From Bradyrhizobium sp. CIAT3101 (GTDB lineage Bacteria; Pseudomonadota; Alphaproteobacteria; Rhizobiales; Xanthobacteraceae), in the NCBI RefSeq assembly GCF_029714945.1, contig NZ_CP121634.1, positions 2,005,001-2,069,000 on the forward strand: a stretch of DNA of 64,000 bases, read 5' to 3'. A program made the position numbers and the translations under genes. The notes beneath the pieces are model-generated. The model saw only the letters and a program-made list of their open reading frames with translations, searched no databases and was not told the origin of the DNA. How positions within the stretch are numbered: the first letter of the stretch is position 1; each line of letters begins with the position of its first letter. This document shows positions 36,416 through 45,345 of this stretch, piece after piece.

Positions 36416-36739
36416 GCGGTTTAAGCCAAAGCTTTCGATGTTGCCGATTGCAACTTAGGCGATAACGGATCGGCTCGCACGTGAGATGCGCGCTCACGAT
36501 TAATAGATCGTTGTCGATTGAAGATTGAAGGAAGACGTACGGATTTGACCTCAAGGAACGCTCGTCGTGCGTCCGTCGACGTCCGCTGTTGTGGACGATG
36601 CGGACCTCGTTATCGCGCCCGCGAGCACCTGGCTCATGAATGCACGCCGATGCAGCGTGTCCCTATCGCAAGGGACAGACGCCGGCTCCGGATTTCGCTA
36701 ATGTCGCCTGGAGAAAGCGAGAATCCAGGGGAGACCGCC
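36416..36739. other. Intergenic region between small membrane genes and P450
   Basis: About 320 bp of divergent intergenic DNA. It contains the degenerate repeat that resembles 33660-33770 (36555-36665). No gene is recognised and no clear promoter could be assigned. Confidence 0.55.
36555..36665. repeat. Degenerate intergenic repeat related to 33660-33770
   Basis: It contains GTCCGCTGTTGTGGACGATG followed by CGGACCTCGTTATCGCGCCC. It is partially alike to 33660-33770 over about 100 bp by eye and may mark decayed copies of one intergenic element. Confidence 0.45.
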
Positions 36740-37909
36740 TTGAGCACCGCGCCGCGCGTCGACATCGACCCGACTGCGTTTTGGGCCGATCCGTATCCAA
36801 CGCTTGCAAAACTGCGCAAGGAGGCGCCGATCGCCTACGTGCCGCAGCTCGGCTCGACGCTTTTGGCGAGCCGCGACGACATCTCGATCTCCGAGAAGCA
36901 GATCGACGTGTTCTCCTCGCACCAGCCTGCCGGCCTGATGAACCGGCTGATGGGCCACAATATGATGCGCAAGGACGGCGAGGCGCATCAAATCGAGCGG
37001 CGCGCGATGTTTCCGACGGTGTCGCCGAAGACGGTGAAGGCGCACTGGACCGCGCTGTTCCAGGCCCATGCTGACCGCATCATCAACGCGATCGAACCCG
37101 GCCGTCGGATCGATTTCATGCGCGACTTCGCGCTGCCGTTCTCGGGCGAATGCCTGAAGTCGATCACCGGCCTCACCAATATCGGCTTCGCCGACATGGA
37201 CGCGTGGTCGCAAGGCATGATCGAGGGCATCGCCAATTACGGCGGCGATCCCGCAGTCGAAGCGCGCTGCCACGCGGCGACCTCAGGCATTGATGCCGCG
37301 ATCGACGACATCCTGCCGGTGATGCGCAAGCATCCCGATCAGAGCATTCTCGGCGTGCTGCTCGCCGCCGGCATGCCGATGGAGAGCGTGCGCGCGAATG
37401 TCAAACTCGCGATCTCCGGCGGCCAGAACGAGCCGCGCAAGGCGATCGCCGGCACGGTGTGGGCGCTGTTGACCCATCCCGAGCAGCTCGCGCTGGTGCG
37501 CAAGGGCGAGGTGACCTGGCTCGAGGCGTTCGAGGAATATGCGCGCTGGATCTCGCCGATCGGCATGTCGCCGCGGCGGATTGCAAAACCGTGGTCGATC
37601 CGCGACGTCGCGTTCGAGACGGACGAGCGTGTGTTCCTGATGTTCGGTTCCGCCAATCGCGACGAGAAGCATTTCGAGCGTGCCGACCAGTTCGACGTGC
37701 GGCGTGACACCTCCAAGAGCGTGGCCTTCGGTGCCGGTCCGCATTTCTGCGCCGGCGCCTGGGCCTCGCGCGCCATGATCGCCGACGTCGCGCTGCCGAC
37801 GGTGTTTGCGCGTGCCGGGCATATCGAGCTTGCCGATGACGAAGAGGTGCGGATCGGCGGCTGGGCGTTCCGGGGCTTGCAGAATTTGCCGGTGCGGTGG
37901 CTGCAATAG
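36740..37909 (+). CDS. Cytochrome P450
   Basis: A 389-residue soluble P450. The heme-ligand loop is intact (SVAFGAGPHFCAGAWASR near residues 330-347), and the ExxR helix is seen as EAFEEYARW. The I-helix region reads ISGGQNEPRKAIAGT: the usual acid-threonine pair is replaced by an N-E-P-R motif. TTG 36740 is preferred as start because GGGGAG lies 6 nt upstream and the protein then begins LSTAPRVDIDP; an in-frame ATG at 36701 lacks a binding site. No ferredoxin or reductase gene is adjacent. The substrate is unknown. Confidence 0.9.
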   Translation: MSTAPRVDIDPTAFWADPYPTLAKLRKEAPIAYVPQLGSTLLASRDDISISEKQIDVFSSHQPAGLMNRLMGHNMMRKDGEAHQIERRAMFPTVSPKTVKAHWTALFQAHADRIINAIEPGRRIDFMRDFALPFSGECLKSITGLTNIGFADMDAWSQGMIEGIANYGGDPAVEARCHAATSGIDAAIDDILPVMRKHPDQSILGVLLAAGMPMESVRANVKLAISGGQNEPRKAIAGTVWALLTHPEQLALVRKGEVTWLEAFEEYARWISPIGMSPRRIAKPWSIRDVAFETDERVFLMFGSANRDEKHFERADQFDVRRDTSKSVAFGAGPHFCAGAWASRAMIADVALPTVFARAGHIELADDEEVRIGGWAFRGLQNLPVRWLQ

Positions 37910-38278
37910 CCCGGCAAGGCCGTCCATCCCGAGCGCTGCCATCATGCCATCCTGCGCCTGTTTTGCCCGACGTGTCAAATTTATTTCGGATAAATCGTAG
38001 TCAGATGCTTTTGCACGTCCCCGGCTACTGTGCATGGGGTTGTTTTCGCCTTTTTGTTCCGGCTCCGAGTCAGAGGTCGAACGCGCGAGGCCGTTCACAT
38101 CCGCGTGCAGAAAAATTCCATCTTCATTCGCTCCGCCGTTTGAAAGATTAATCATGCGCGCTGCCATAGGGGCAGTGTGCGCATCGCTATTTTCCCGCAC
38201 GTCTCGACAGCTTTCCCGCTCCGCACCATCATTCCCCGGACATGAATGATGACGGCCCTACGCGGCCGGGAGTTTGGA
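37910..38278. other. Intergenic region upstream of the ssu operon
   Basis: A 369-bp region that must hold the ssu promoter. The stretch 37960-38050, containing GCCCGACGTGTCAAATTTAT and GGCTACTGTGCATGGGGTTG, resembles a sequence I recall as recurrent downstream of genes in Bradyrhizobium. Inside it, ATTTAT and ATAAAT at 37979-37995 form a short inverted repeat. No gene is seen. Confidence 0.5.
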
Positions 38279-39229
38279 ATGCTGCGTCGAGATTTTCTGA
38301 AACTGTCCGCCGGAACCGCCGCCGCCGCTGCGTTCGCTCCGCGCGCCGGCGCGCAAGGCGCGCTGAAGGAAATTCGTATCGGCTACCAGAAGACCGGCGT
38401 GCTGGTCATCACGCGCCAGCGGGCGACTTTGGAAAAACATTTCGCTGCCGTGGGCATCGACGTGAAATGGGTCGAGTTCTCCTCCGGCCCGCCGATGATG
38501 GAGGCGATGAATGTCGGCAGCGTCGATTACGGTGCGGTCGGCGATTCCCCGCCGGTGTTCGCCCAGGCCGCGGGCGCGGCGATCGTCTATGCCGCCGGCC
38601 AGCCCATCACCAACGGGCAGGGCATCCTGGTGCCCAAGGATTCATCAATCCGTTCGATCGCGGACCTGAAGGGCAAGCGCGTCGGGTTCACCAAGGGCTC
38701 CAGCGCCCACAACGTCGTGGTGCAGACGCTGGAGAAGGCGGGGCTGACCTACGCCGATATCACCCCGGTCTATCTGACGCCGCCGGACGCCGGCCCCGCC
38801 TTTGCCAATGGCAGCATCGAGGCCTGGGCGATCTGGGATCCCTATTTCGCGATCGGCGAGACCAAGCAGAACGGGCGCATCCTGATCAATGCGCGCGAGG
38901 TCACCAAGACCAACTCGTTCTACATCGCCAACCGCGAGTTCGCGAAGACTCACGGCGCGATCCTGCAGCAGATCGTCGACGTCACCACCGCGACCGGTCA
39001 ATGGGCCGAACAGCACCGCGACGAGGTCGCCAGGTCGCTGGCTGCGATCACCGGCGTTCCGCTGGATATCCAGGCCGTCGCGGCCGCTCGCGCGAATTTC
39101 GTGATCGGCCCCGTCACCGACGACATCGTCGCGACCCAGCAGGGCGTCGCCGACCGGTTCTATAAGCTCGGCCTGATCCCGAAGCCGATCGTCATCCGCG
39201 ACATCGTCTGGCGCAGCACGGCGACCTGA
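38279..39229 (+). CDS. ssuA: Sulfonate ABC transporter substrate-binding protein (copy 1)
   Basis: A 316-residue periplasmic protein of the SsuA/TauA type. The leader is twin-arginine-like (MLRRDFLKLSAGTAAAAAF, cleavage near AGA-QG). Mature motifs are KEIRIGYQKTGVLVITR, WVEFSSGPPMMEAMNVGSVD, GDSPPVFAQAAGA and ILVPKDSSIRSIADLKGKRV. It begins the probable ssu operon; GGGAG precedes ATG 38279. A second, related ssuA follows after 38 bp. It is expected to capture aliphatic sulfonates. Confidence 0.9.
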   Translation: MLRRDFLKLSAGTAAAAAFAPRAGAQGALKEIRIGYQKTGVLVITRQRATLEKHFAAVGIDVKWVEFSSGPPMMEAMNVGSVDYGAVGDSPPVFAQAAGAAIVYAAGQPITNGQGILVPKDSSIRSIADLKGKRVGFTKGSSAHNVVVQTLEKAGLTYADITPVYLTPPDAGPAFANGSIEAWAIWDPYFAIGETKQNGRILINAREVTKTNSFYIANREFAKTHGAILQQIVDVTTATGQWAEQHRDEVARSLAAITGVPLDIQAVAAARANFVIGPVTDDIVATQQGVADRFYKLGLIPKPIVIRDIVWRSTAT

Positions 39230-39267
39230 TCGTGCCAACCAATCTCCCCATTTCAAAAGGTCTGAAC

Positions 39268-40221
39268 ATGAGGCGTATCATTCAGCGACTGATTGCGGCG
39301 ATCGTCCTGTCGATCGGCATCGTCGCGGCTGCGGTCGGCACCTCCTACGGCCAGGACAAGGTGGTGCGCATCGGCTACCAGAAATACGGCAAGCTGGTGC
39401 TGCTCAAGAGCAAGGGCACGCTGGAGCCGAAGCTGGCTGCCTCCGGCTACAAGGTGGTGTGGACCGAATTCCCGTCCGGTCCGCCGTTGCTCGAAGCGCT
39501 CAATGTCGGCGCGATCGATTTCGGCAACACCGGCGAGGCCCCGCCGATCTTCGCGCAGGCCGCCGGCGCGCCGATCCAGTACGTCGCCTATGAGCCGCCG
39601 GCGCCGAAGGGCGAGGCCATCCTGGTGCCGAAGGACAGCCCGCTCAAATCGGTGGCCGATCTCAGGGGCAAGAAGGTCGCGCTCAACAAGGGCTCCAACG
39701 TTCACTACCTCCTGGTCAAGGCGCTGGAGAAGGCGGGCGTCAAATATTCCGAGATCGAGCCGGTGTTCCTTGCACCGGCCGATGCGCGCGCCGCCTTCGA
39801 GCGCGGCGCGGTCGATGCCTGGGTGATCTGGGATCCGTTCCAGGCCGCCGCGGAAGCCGCGACCGGCGCACGCACGCTGGCTGACGGCACCGACATCGTC
39901 GCCAACTACCAGTTCTATTTTTCCTCGAAGAAATTCCTCGACGCCAACCCGAAGGTCGTCGACGTCGTGCTCGCCGAACTGAGTTCGGTCGACGATTGGG
40001 CCAAGGGCGACATCCACGCGGTGGCCGAGCAGCTGGCTCCGGCGATCGGCCTGTCCGTCCCGGTGGTCGAGGTCGCGCTGAAGCGGCAGGCCTACGGCAT
40101 CGAGCCGCTGACCGATGCCGTCATCGCCGACCAGCAGCAGGTTGCGGACGCGTTCTTCGCGCTCAACCTGATCCCCAAGGCAATCAAGATTTCCGACGTG
40201 GCGCGGAGGCCAGGTTCATGA
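39268..40221 (+). CDS. ssuA: Sulfonate ABC transporter substrate-binding protein (copy 2)
   Basis: A 317-residue periplasmic protein with a Sec signal ([21 protein letters not shown]). Motifs parallel copy 1: [54 protein letters not shown] and [20 protein letters not shown]. The two proteins look like products of tandem duplication that kept the ligand-binding frame but differ in leader type. Its stop overlaps the ssuD start (ATGA). It probably feeds the same SsuBC transporter with a different or overlapping ligand range. Confidence 0.92.
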   Translation: MRRIIQRLIAAIVLSIGIVAAAVGTSYGQDKVVRIGYQKYGKLVLLKSKGTLEPKLAASGYKVVWTEFPSGPPLLEALNVGAIDFGNTGEAPPIFAQAAGAPIQYVAYEPPAPKGEAILVPKDSPLKSVADLRGKKVALNKGSNVHYLLVKALEKAGVKYSEIEPVFLAPADARAAFERGAVDAWVIWDPFQAAAEAATGARTLADGTDIVANYQFYFSSKKFLDANPKVVDVVLAELSSVDDWAKGDIHAVAEQLAPAIGLSVPVVEVALKRQAYGIEPLTDAVIADQQQVADAFFALNLIPKAIKISDVARRPGS

Positions 40222-41396
40222 GTAAGACCGCAAGCACGCAATCCAACGCCAACATCCTCTGGTTCCTGCCGACCCACGGTGATGGCCGCTATCTCGGCAC
40301 CGGCATCGGCGGCCGCGAGGTCAACTTCAACTATTTGCGCCAGGTCGCGCAGGCGGCGGACCAGCTCGGCTATTTCGGCGTGCTGTTGCCGACGGGACGG
40401 AGCTGCGAGGATTCCTGGGTCGTGGCCTCCTCGGTGGCGCCGTTCACGGAGCGGCTGCGCTATCTCGTCGCTGTCCGACCCGGCCTGCAATCGCCGACCG
40501 TGGCGGCGCGCATGACCGCGACGCTCGACCGCATCACCAATGGCCGGCTTCTGATCAACGTCGTCACCGGCGGCGATCCCGTCGAGAACAAGGGCGACGG
40601 TATCTTCCTCAGCCATGACGAGCGCTACGAGGTCACTCGCGAGTTCCTCAACGTCTATAGCGACCTGCTCTCCGGCAAAACGGTCGATGTCGAGGGCAAG
40701 CACATTCACGTCGAGGGTGGCAAGCTGCTGTTCCCACCGGTGCAGTCACCGCGGCCGCCGCTCTATTTCGGCGGTTCGTCGGATGCCGGCATCGACGTCG
40801 CTGTCGACGCCGTCGACAAATATCTCACCTGGGGCGAGCCGCCGGCACTGGTTGCCGAGAAGGTCGCAAGGGTGAAAGCGGCTGCAGAAGCGCGCGGACG
40901 AAAGCTCTCCTTCGGCATCCGTCTTCACGTGATCGTCCGCGAGACCAATGAAGAGGCCTGGTCGGCCGCCAACGAGTTGATCAAGCATGTCAGCGACGAC
41001 ACCATCGCCACTGCGCAGAAGAACTTTGCGCGCATGGACTCGGTCGGCCAGCAGCGCATGGCGCAGCTCCACGGCGGCAAGCGCGACAAGCTCGAGATCG
41101 CACCGAATCTCTGGGCCGGTGTCGGCCTGGTGCGCGGCGGTGCCGGCACGGCGCTGGTCGGCGACGCCCAGACGGTCGCCGCGCGCATCAAGGAGTATCA
41201 GGACATCGGCATCGATACCTTCATCATGTCGGGCTATCCGCATCTGGAGGAAGCCTATCGCTTTGCCGAGCTGGTGTTCCCGCTGCTCTCGCTCGATCTG
41301 CCGAGCAACGTGACCAAGCTGCACTTCAACGGCGGTCCGTTCGGCGAGACGGTCGGCAGCGATTACCGTCCGCAGCATCGGGTGTCGCAATCATGA
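40218..41396 (+). CDS. ssuD: FMNH2-dependent alkanesulfonate monooxygenase
   Basis: A 392-residue luciferase-fold enzyme that cleaves alkanesulfonates to aldehyde and sulfite using FMNH2 and O2. Typical segments are [15 protein letters not shown] near the N-terminus, [35 protein letters not shown], and [12 protein letters not shown]. The C-terminal [19 protein letters not shown] and [14 protein letters not shown] are as in SsuD. It overlaps ssuA copy 2 and ssuC by 4 nt each, so the operon is tightly coupled. The enzyme is cytoplasmic. Confidence 0.95.
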   Translation: MSKTASTQSNANILWFLPTHGDGRYLGTGIGGREVNFNYLRQVAQAADQLGYFGVLLPTGRSCEDSWVVASSVAPFTERLRYLVAVRPGLQSPTVAARMTATLDRITNGRLLINVVTGGDPVENKGDGIFLSHDERYEVTREFLNVYSDLLSGKTVDVEGKHIHVEGGKLLFPPVQSPRPPLYFGGSSDAGIDVAVDAVDKYLTWGEPPALVAEKVARVKAAAEARGRKLSFGIRLHVIVRETNEEAWSAANELIKHVSDDTIATAQKNFARMDSVGQQRMAQLHGGKRDKLEIAPNLWAGVGLVRGGAGTALVGDAQTVAARIKEYQDIGIDTFIMSGYPHLEEAYRFAELVFPLLSLDLPSNVTKLHFNGGPFGETVGSDYRPQHRVSQS

Positions 41397-42199
41397 GCCT
41401 CATCGACAGCGTCTCACTTCCACGCAACTTCCGTCTGCCGCGAGTCGATGGCCTGGTCCAGTGGATCGTGCCGCTCGCCATCATCGCGATCTGGCAGGTG
41501 GCGAGCGTCACCGGCTTCGTGCCGGTACGCGTGCTGCCGGCGCCGAGCGACGTCGCGCTCGCCGGCTGGAAGCTGCTGCTGTCCGGCGAGCTGATCCGCA
41601 ACATCTGGGTCTCGTTCTGGCGCGCCTCGATCGGTTTCCTGATCGGCGGCAGCATCGGCTTCGCCTTCGGGCTCGCCAACGGCCTGTCGCAGCTGTCCGC
41701 AAAACTCACGGACACGACGCTGCAGATGGTACGCAACGTGCCGCATCTGGCGCTGATCCCGCTGGTCATCCTGTGGTTCGGTATCGATGAAAGCGCCAAG
41801 CTGTTTCTCGTGGCGCTCGGCGTGTTCTTCCCGATTTACCTCAACACGCTGCACGGCATCCGCACCGTCGATCCGCAGCTGATCGAGATGGGCCGCATCT
41901 ACGGCATGAGCGACGGCGAGCTGTTCCGCCGCGTGATTTTCCCGGGCGCGTTGCCCTCGATCTTCGTCGGCATCCGTTTCGCGCTCGGCATCATGTGGCT
42001 GACGTTGATCGTCGCCGAGACCATCGCGGCGTCCTCCGGCCTCGGCTACATGGCGATGCAGGCGCGCGAGTTCATGCTGATCGACGTCGTCGTGCTCTCG
42101 ATCCTGATCTATGCCCTGCTCGGCAAGCTCGCCGACAGCGCCTCCCGCGTGCTGGAGCGCCTGACGCTCTCCTGGCACCCCGCTTTCCAGAAACGCTGA
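41393..42199 (+). CDS. ssuC: Sulfonate ABC transporter permease
   Basis: A 268-residue inner-membrane permease of the SsuC/TauC type with about six spans. The EAA loop is [20 protein letters not shown] followed by [30 protein letters not shown] is typical of the family. It overlaps ssuD and lies 7 bp upstream of ssuB. Confidence 0.95.
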   Translation: MSLIDSVSLPRNFRLPRVDGLVQWIVPLAIIAIWQVASVTGFVPVRVLPAPSDVALAGWKLLLSGELIRNIWVSFWRASIGFLIGGSIGFAFGLANGLSQLSAKLTDTTLQMVRNVPHLALIPLVILWFGIDESAKLFLVALGVFFPIYLNTLHGIRTVDPQLIEMGRIYGMSDGELFRRVIFPGALPSIFVGIRFALGIMWLTLIVAETIAASSGLGYMAMQAREFMLIDVVVLSILIYALLGKLADSASRVLERLTLSWHPAFQKR

Positions 42200-42206
42200 G
42201 AGTGAC

Positions 42207-43046
42207 ATGCAGACAGCCCTTCGGACCTCCCTTCCGGAAACCGAGCTCGCCAGCCGCGCCAATTTCGCGCCGGCGGCCCGCGTGACGCGCGAGGAGCGGC
42301 CGCTGCATGTGAGTGGTCTGCCGCTCAGCATCCGCGGCCTGCGGAAATCCTTCGGCGACAACGAGGTGCTGCGCGGCATCGATCTGCACATACCGGCCGG
42401 CCAGTTCGTTGCCATCGTCGGCAAGAGCGGATGCGGCAAGAGCACGTTGCTGCGCCTGATCGCCGGCCTGGAAAAGATCGACGCCGGCAGCATCAGCTTC
42501 GGCGATGCGGCGATCCAGCCGGAGGATATCCGCGTGATGTTCCAGGAGCCGCGGCTGCTGCCCTGGGCGCGGGTGCTGTCCAATGTCGAGGTCGGACTCG
42601 GGCGCGACCGCGCATCCGATGATGCGCAGTCGCGTGCGGAGAAGGCGCTCACCGAGGTCGGGCTCGTCGACAAGCGCGATCAATGGCCGTCGGTGCTGTC
42701 GGGTGGCCAGAAGCAGCGCGTCGCGCTCGCCCGGGCGCTGGTCTCCCGTCCGCGCGTGCTGGCCTTCGACGAGCCGCTCGGCGCGCTCGATGCGCTGACC
42801 CGCATCTCGATGCAGCGGCTGCTGGAGCGGGTCTGGCGCGACCAGGGCTTTACGGCGATCCTGGTGACCCACGACGTCTCCGAGGCCGTCGCGCTGGCGG
42901 ACCGGGTGCTGGTGATCGACGAGGGCCGCATCGCCCACGATGTCATGGTTAATACCGCCCGGCCGCGTGAACGCGGCTCTGCCGAGCTTGCTGCGCTCGA
43001 AGGCTCGATCCTGAGCCACCTGTTGTCAGCGGACGATCGTACCTAG
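42207..43046 (+). CDS. ssuB: Sulfonate ABC transporter ATP-binding protein
   Basis: A 279-residue ATPase. Walker A is [13 protein letters not shown] near residues 72-84, the Q-loop is [13 protein letters not shown], the signature is [16 protein letters not shown], Walker B is [14 protein letters not shown], and the H-loop is [14 protein letters not shown]. The PRLLPW sequence after the Q-loop is typical of SsuB/TauB. The first 35 residues are an extension without clear function. It drives sulfonate import with SsuC. Confidence 0.95.
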   Translation: MQTALRTSLPETELASRANFAPAARVTREERPLHVSGLPLSIRGLRKSFGDNEVLRGIDLHIPAGQFVAIVGKSGCGKSTLLRLIAGLEKIDAGSISFGDAAIQPEDIRVMFQEPRLLPWARVLSNVEVGLGRDRASDDAQSRAEKALTEVGLVDKRDQWPSVLSGGQKQRVALARALVSRPRVLAFDEPLGALDALTRISMQRLLERVWRDQGFTAILVTHDVSEAVALADRVLVIDEGRIAHDVMVNTARPRERGSAELAALEGSILSHLLSADDRT

Positions 43047-43078
43047 ATAAAGAGGAACCCCGTTTCGGGGACCATGCC

Positions 43079-43660
43079 ATGAATGTAGTGCCCCGCGATC
43101 TCATGACCGAAACTGCCGTCTCGTCTGCCGATTTCCGCGGCGCCATGCGCCATCTCACCGGCGGCGTCAGCGTCATCACCGCAGGGCGGGGCAAAGACAT
43201 CACCGGCATGACGGTTACATCCGTAACCTCGCTATCGGTCGACCCGCCGACGCTGATCGTCAGCATCAATCGCGATGCCTCGTCATTTCCGCTGATCCGC
43301 CGCCACGGCGCCTTCGGCGTGAACATCCTCGCAGCCGATCAGCTCGATGTGGCCGAACGCTTTGCCGGCAAGGGTGGCCTGAAGGGGGCCGCGCGTTTCG
43401 CAGGCAGCACGTGGGTCACGGCGGTCTCCGGCGTTCCGCTGCTGGTCGGCGCCCTGTCTGCCGTCGATTGCGAGGTCGAGGAGATCGTCGAGCGTCACTC
43501 GCACGGCATCGTCATCGGCCGTGTCAGGGACATCAAGAATTCAGTGCGGACCGCAGCGCTCGCCTATTGGCACGGTCAGTATGTGGCGGTGGATCAGGAC
43601 GAGGACGCCGCAAGGCTCGCCGAGGTCAGCGTTCCCGCGCGCAGCAGCCGCGGCGTTTGA
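43079..43660 (+). CDS. Flavin reductase family protein, likely SsuD partner
   Basis: A 193-residue protein of the flavin reductase domain family (PF01613). Marks are FRGAMRHLTGGVSVITAG, GMTVTSVTSLSVDPPTLIVS, FGVNILAADQLDVAERFAG and GIVIGRVRDI. It probably supplies FMNH2 to SsuD. It is unrelated to the NADPH-dependent SsuE of E. coli, so this is a replacement of that role by a different family. It lies 32 bp after ssuB. ATG 43079 is taken as start; ATG 43103 is an alternative. Confidence 0.9.
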   Translation: MNVVPRDLMTETAVSSADFRGAMRHLTGGVSVITAGRGKDITGMTVTSVTSLSVDPPTLIVSINRDASSFPLIRRHGAFGVNILAADQLDVAERFAGKGGLKGAARFAGSTWVTAVSGVPLLVGALSAVDCEVEEIVERHSHGIVIGRVRDIKNSVRTAALAYWHGQYVAVDQDEDAARLAEVSVPARSSRGV

Positions 43661-43745
43661 TCGCCGCGCTCAGGCTGGCCTTTTCTCGCCCATCGCTCTA
43701 GAAGCGCCCTGAGCCCTCCCGCCGGGACGGCAACGGAGCGGAACG

Positions 43746-43901
43746 ATGAAGCGCGTCGGGACCTGGGCCTTCTATGCCGTCGGTGCGCTGGCGATCGTCT
43801 ATCTCGCGCTCTACGCCTATGCGACTTTCCGCGGCCAGCCGTTCGTGCCGGGCGATCCCATCCACATTTTCCGCAAGCCGGATGCGCCGAGCTATTCGTA
43901 G
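43746..43901 (+). CDS. Small single-span membrane protein
   Basis: A 51-residue protein read directly from the sequence: MKRVGTWAFYAVGALAIVYL followed by ALYAYATFRGQPF and a hydrophilic tail ending DAPSYS. It has one membrane helix and a ribosome binding site (GGAG, 8 nt upstream). It is 85 bp after the flavin reductase and just before a palindromic repeat. Function unknown; its membership in the ssu operon is uncertain. Confidence 0.7.
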   Translation: MKRVGTWAFYAVGALAIVYLALYAYATFRGQPFVPGDPIHIFRKPDAPSYS

Positions 43902-43915
43902 GACTCGGGCAGTCT

Positions 43916-44007
43916 CGTAGGGTGGGCTAAGCGAAGCGTGCCCACCACCTTCATCCAACGGAAACAGATGGTGGGCACGGCGCAAGTGCGCCTTTGCCCA
44001 CCCTACG
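43916..44007. repeat. Palindromic intergenic repeat (GTAGGGTGGGC family), copy 2
   Basis: The outer arms CGTAGGGTGGGC and GCCCACCCTACG match copy 1 at 8901-8998. The inner pair is CGTGCCCACCA and TGGTGGGCACG. It ends 6 bp from the stop codon of the M20 peptidase gene. Confidence 0.85.
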
Positions 44008-44013
44008 GCACCG

Positions 44014-45162
44014 TCACCCCCGCAAGATCGCCAGCGCCAGCGCCTGTGCACGCGGCACGATGCTGTCGAGCTCGAGATATTCCTCCGGCGAGTGGGCAAG
44101 CCCGCCCACGGGGCCGACGCCGCAGATGGTCGGCGTCCCCACCGCGGCGGTGAATCCGGAATCGGCGCAGCCGCCGGAGAACTCGCCCTGCAGCGTGGTG
44201 AGGCCGGCCTGCTTTGCGGCGGCCTGATAATTTTCGAACAGCGCCTTCGAGCTCTCGCTCTGCACCACCGGCACGAACTCGCCTTTGATCGTCAGCGTCG
44301 CGCTGGTGCCGGGTACATAAGGCGTCGCGATGATGCGTTCGATCTCGGCCATGACAGTGGCGCGATCCTTCGGATCGACATAGCGCATGTCGATCTGGCC
44401 CTCGGCGTAAGGCGCGGTCGTGTTGACCGACTGGCCGCCCGAGATGAGCCCGACATTGAGCGTGATGCCCTTGGTGAGGTCGGTCAGCGCGTGGATCTGG
44501 ATGATCTTGTGCGCGAGCTCGCCGATCGCGCTGATGCCGGCGGCGAAATTGGCGCCGGAATGCGCCGCCTTCCCGGTGACGGCCATGTGCATGAAGATGC
44601 CGCCCTTGCGGCTGGTGACGACATTGCCGGTGGGGCGGCCCGGCTCGGAATTGAACACGGCGCGCGCAGAGCGCCCCTCACGCTCGATCACCGGCCGTGA
44701 CGACGGTGAGCCGATCTCCTCGTCCGAGGTGATCAGCAGCTTGATCGGATGCGGGTTGCCGCCGAATTTGTGGAAGGCGGTCGCGACGAAGACGTTCATC
44801 ACGACGCCGGCCTTCATGTCGGCGACACCGGGCCCATAGGCGCGCTTGTCCTTGATCGTGAACGGGCGCTTCCCCGCTTCGCCCTTGCCGAATACGGTGT
44901 CGCGATGCCCCATCAACAGCACCGGCTTCTCGTTGCTGCCGGGCTTTGCCACGTCCGCGTGGATCGCATCGCCAAACGTGCCGTGGCTCTCCCGGCGTGA
45001 GGGAATGCCGTGTTCGGCAAAGTGCCGCTCGAACCGCGCACCGACCGCATCGACGCCTGCCTTGTCGTAGGATCCGGAATCGATGTCCACGACGTCGCGC
45101 AGCAGATCGATCATCGCCTGCCGCTGCGATGCCAGCCAATCCGTAATTTGAGTCTCCGACAT
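44014..45162 (-). CDS. M20 family metallopeptidase (carboxypeptidase G2-like)
   Basis: A 382-residue zinc peptidase. Expected metal ligands are in place: LLMGHRDTVF, GPGVADMKAG, TSDEEIGSPSSR, and the late GGLAHSPEEYLEL. The GGCADSGFTAAVG motif is as in glutamate carboxypeptidases. The dimerisation domain includes GKAAHSGANFAAGISA. It likely removes C-terminal glutamate or acyl groups from small substrates; no signal peptide is seen, so it is cytoplasmic. ATG 45162 is chosen; an in-frame GTG at 45168 is possible. Confidence 0.93.
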   Translation of the reverse strand: MSETQITDWLASQRQAMIDLLRDVVDIDSGSYDKAGVDAVGARFERHFAEHGIPSRRESHGTFGDAIHADVAKPGSNEKPVLLMGHRDTVFGKGEAGKRPFTIKDKRAYGPGVADMKAGVVMNVFVATAFHKFGGNPHPIKLLITSDEEIGSPSSRPVIEREGRSARAVFNSEPGRPTGNVVTSRKGGIFMHMAVTGKAAHSGANFAAGISAIGELAHKIIQIHALTDLTKGITLNVGLISGGQSVNTTAPYAEGQIDMRYVDPKDRATVMAEIERIIATPYVPGTSATLTIKGEFVPVVQSESSKALFENYQAAAKQAGLTTLQGEFSGGCADSGFTAAVGTPTICGVGPVGGLAHSPEEYLELDSIVPRAQALALAILRG

Positions 45163-45345
45163 CGTCACTGTTCCCCAACTGATGCGATGCTGCGCTTATA
45201 GAGCCCTTGTCGACGATGAGGTAGGCGCCGAACGCGGGCACTCTGCGCAGAATCGCACGTCGGGTAGCGCAGGGGCGGAGTTGTCCAGCCAATTCGGACG
45301 CGCGACAGGGCGGATTCCGCCTGGCCGGTCCCAAACGGCAATAGC

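Noticed and set aside
37979..37995. ATTTAT/ATAAAT inverted repeat as a dedicated sulfur-control operator.
   Set aside because: It is short and lies in what looks like a recurrent intergenic element, so a specific role is not supported.
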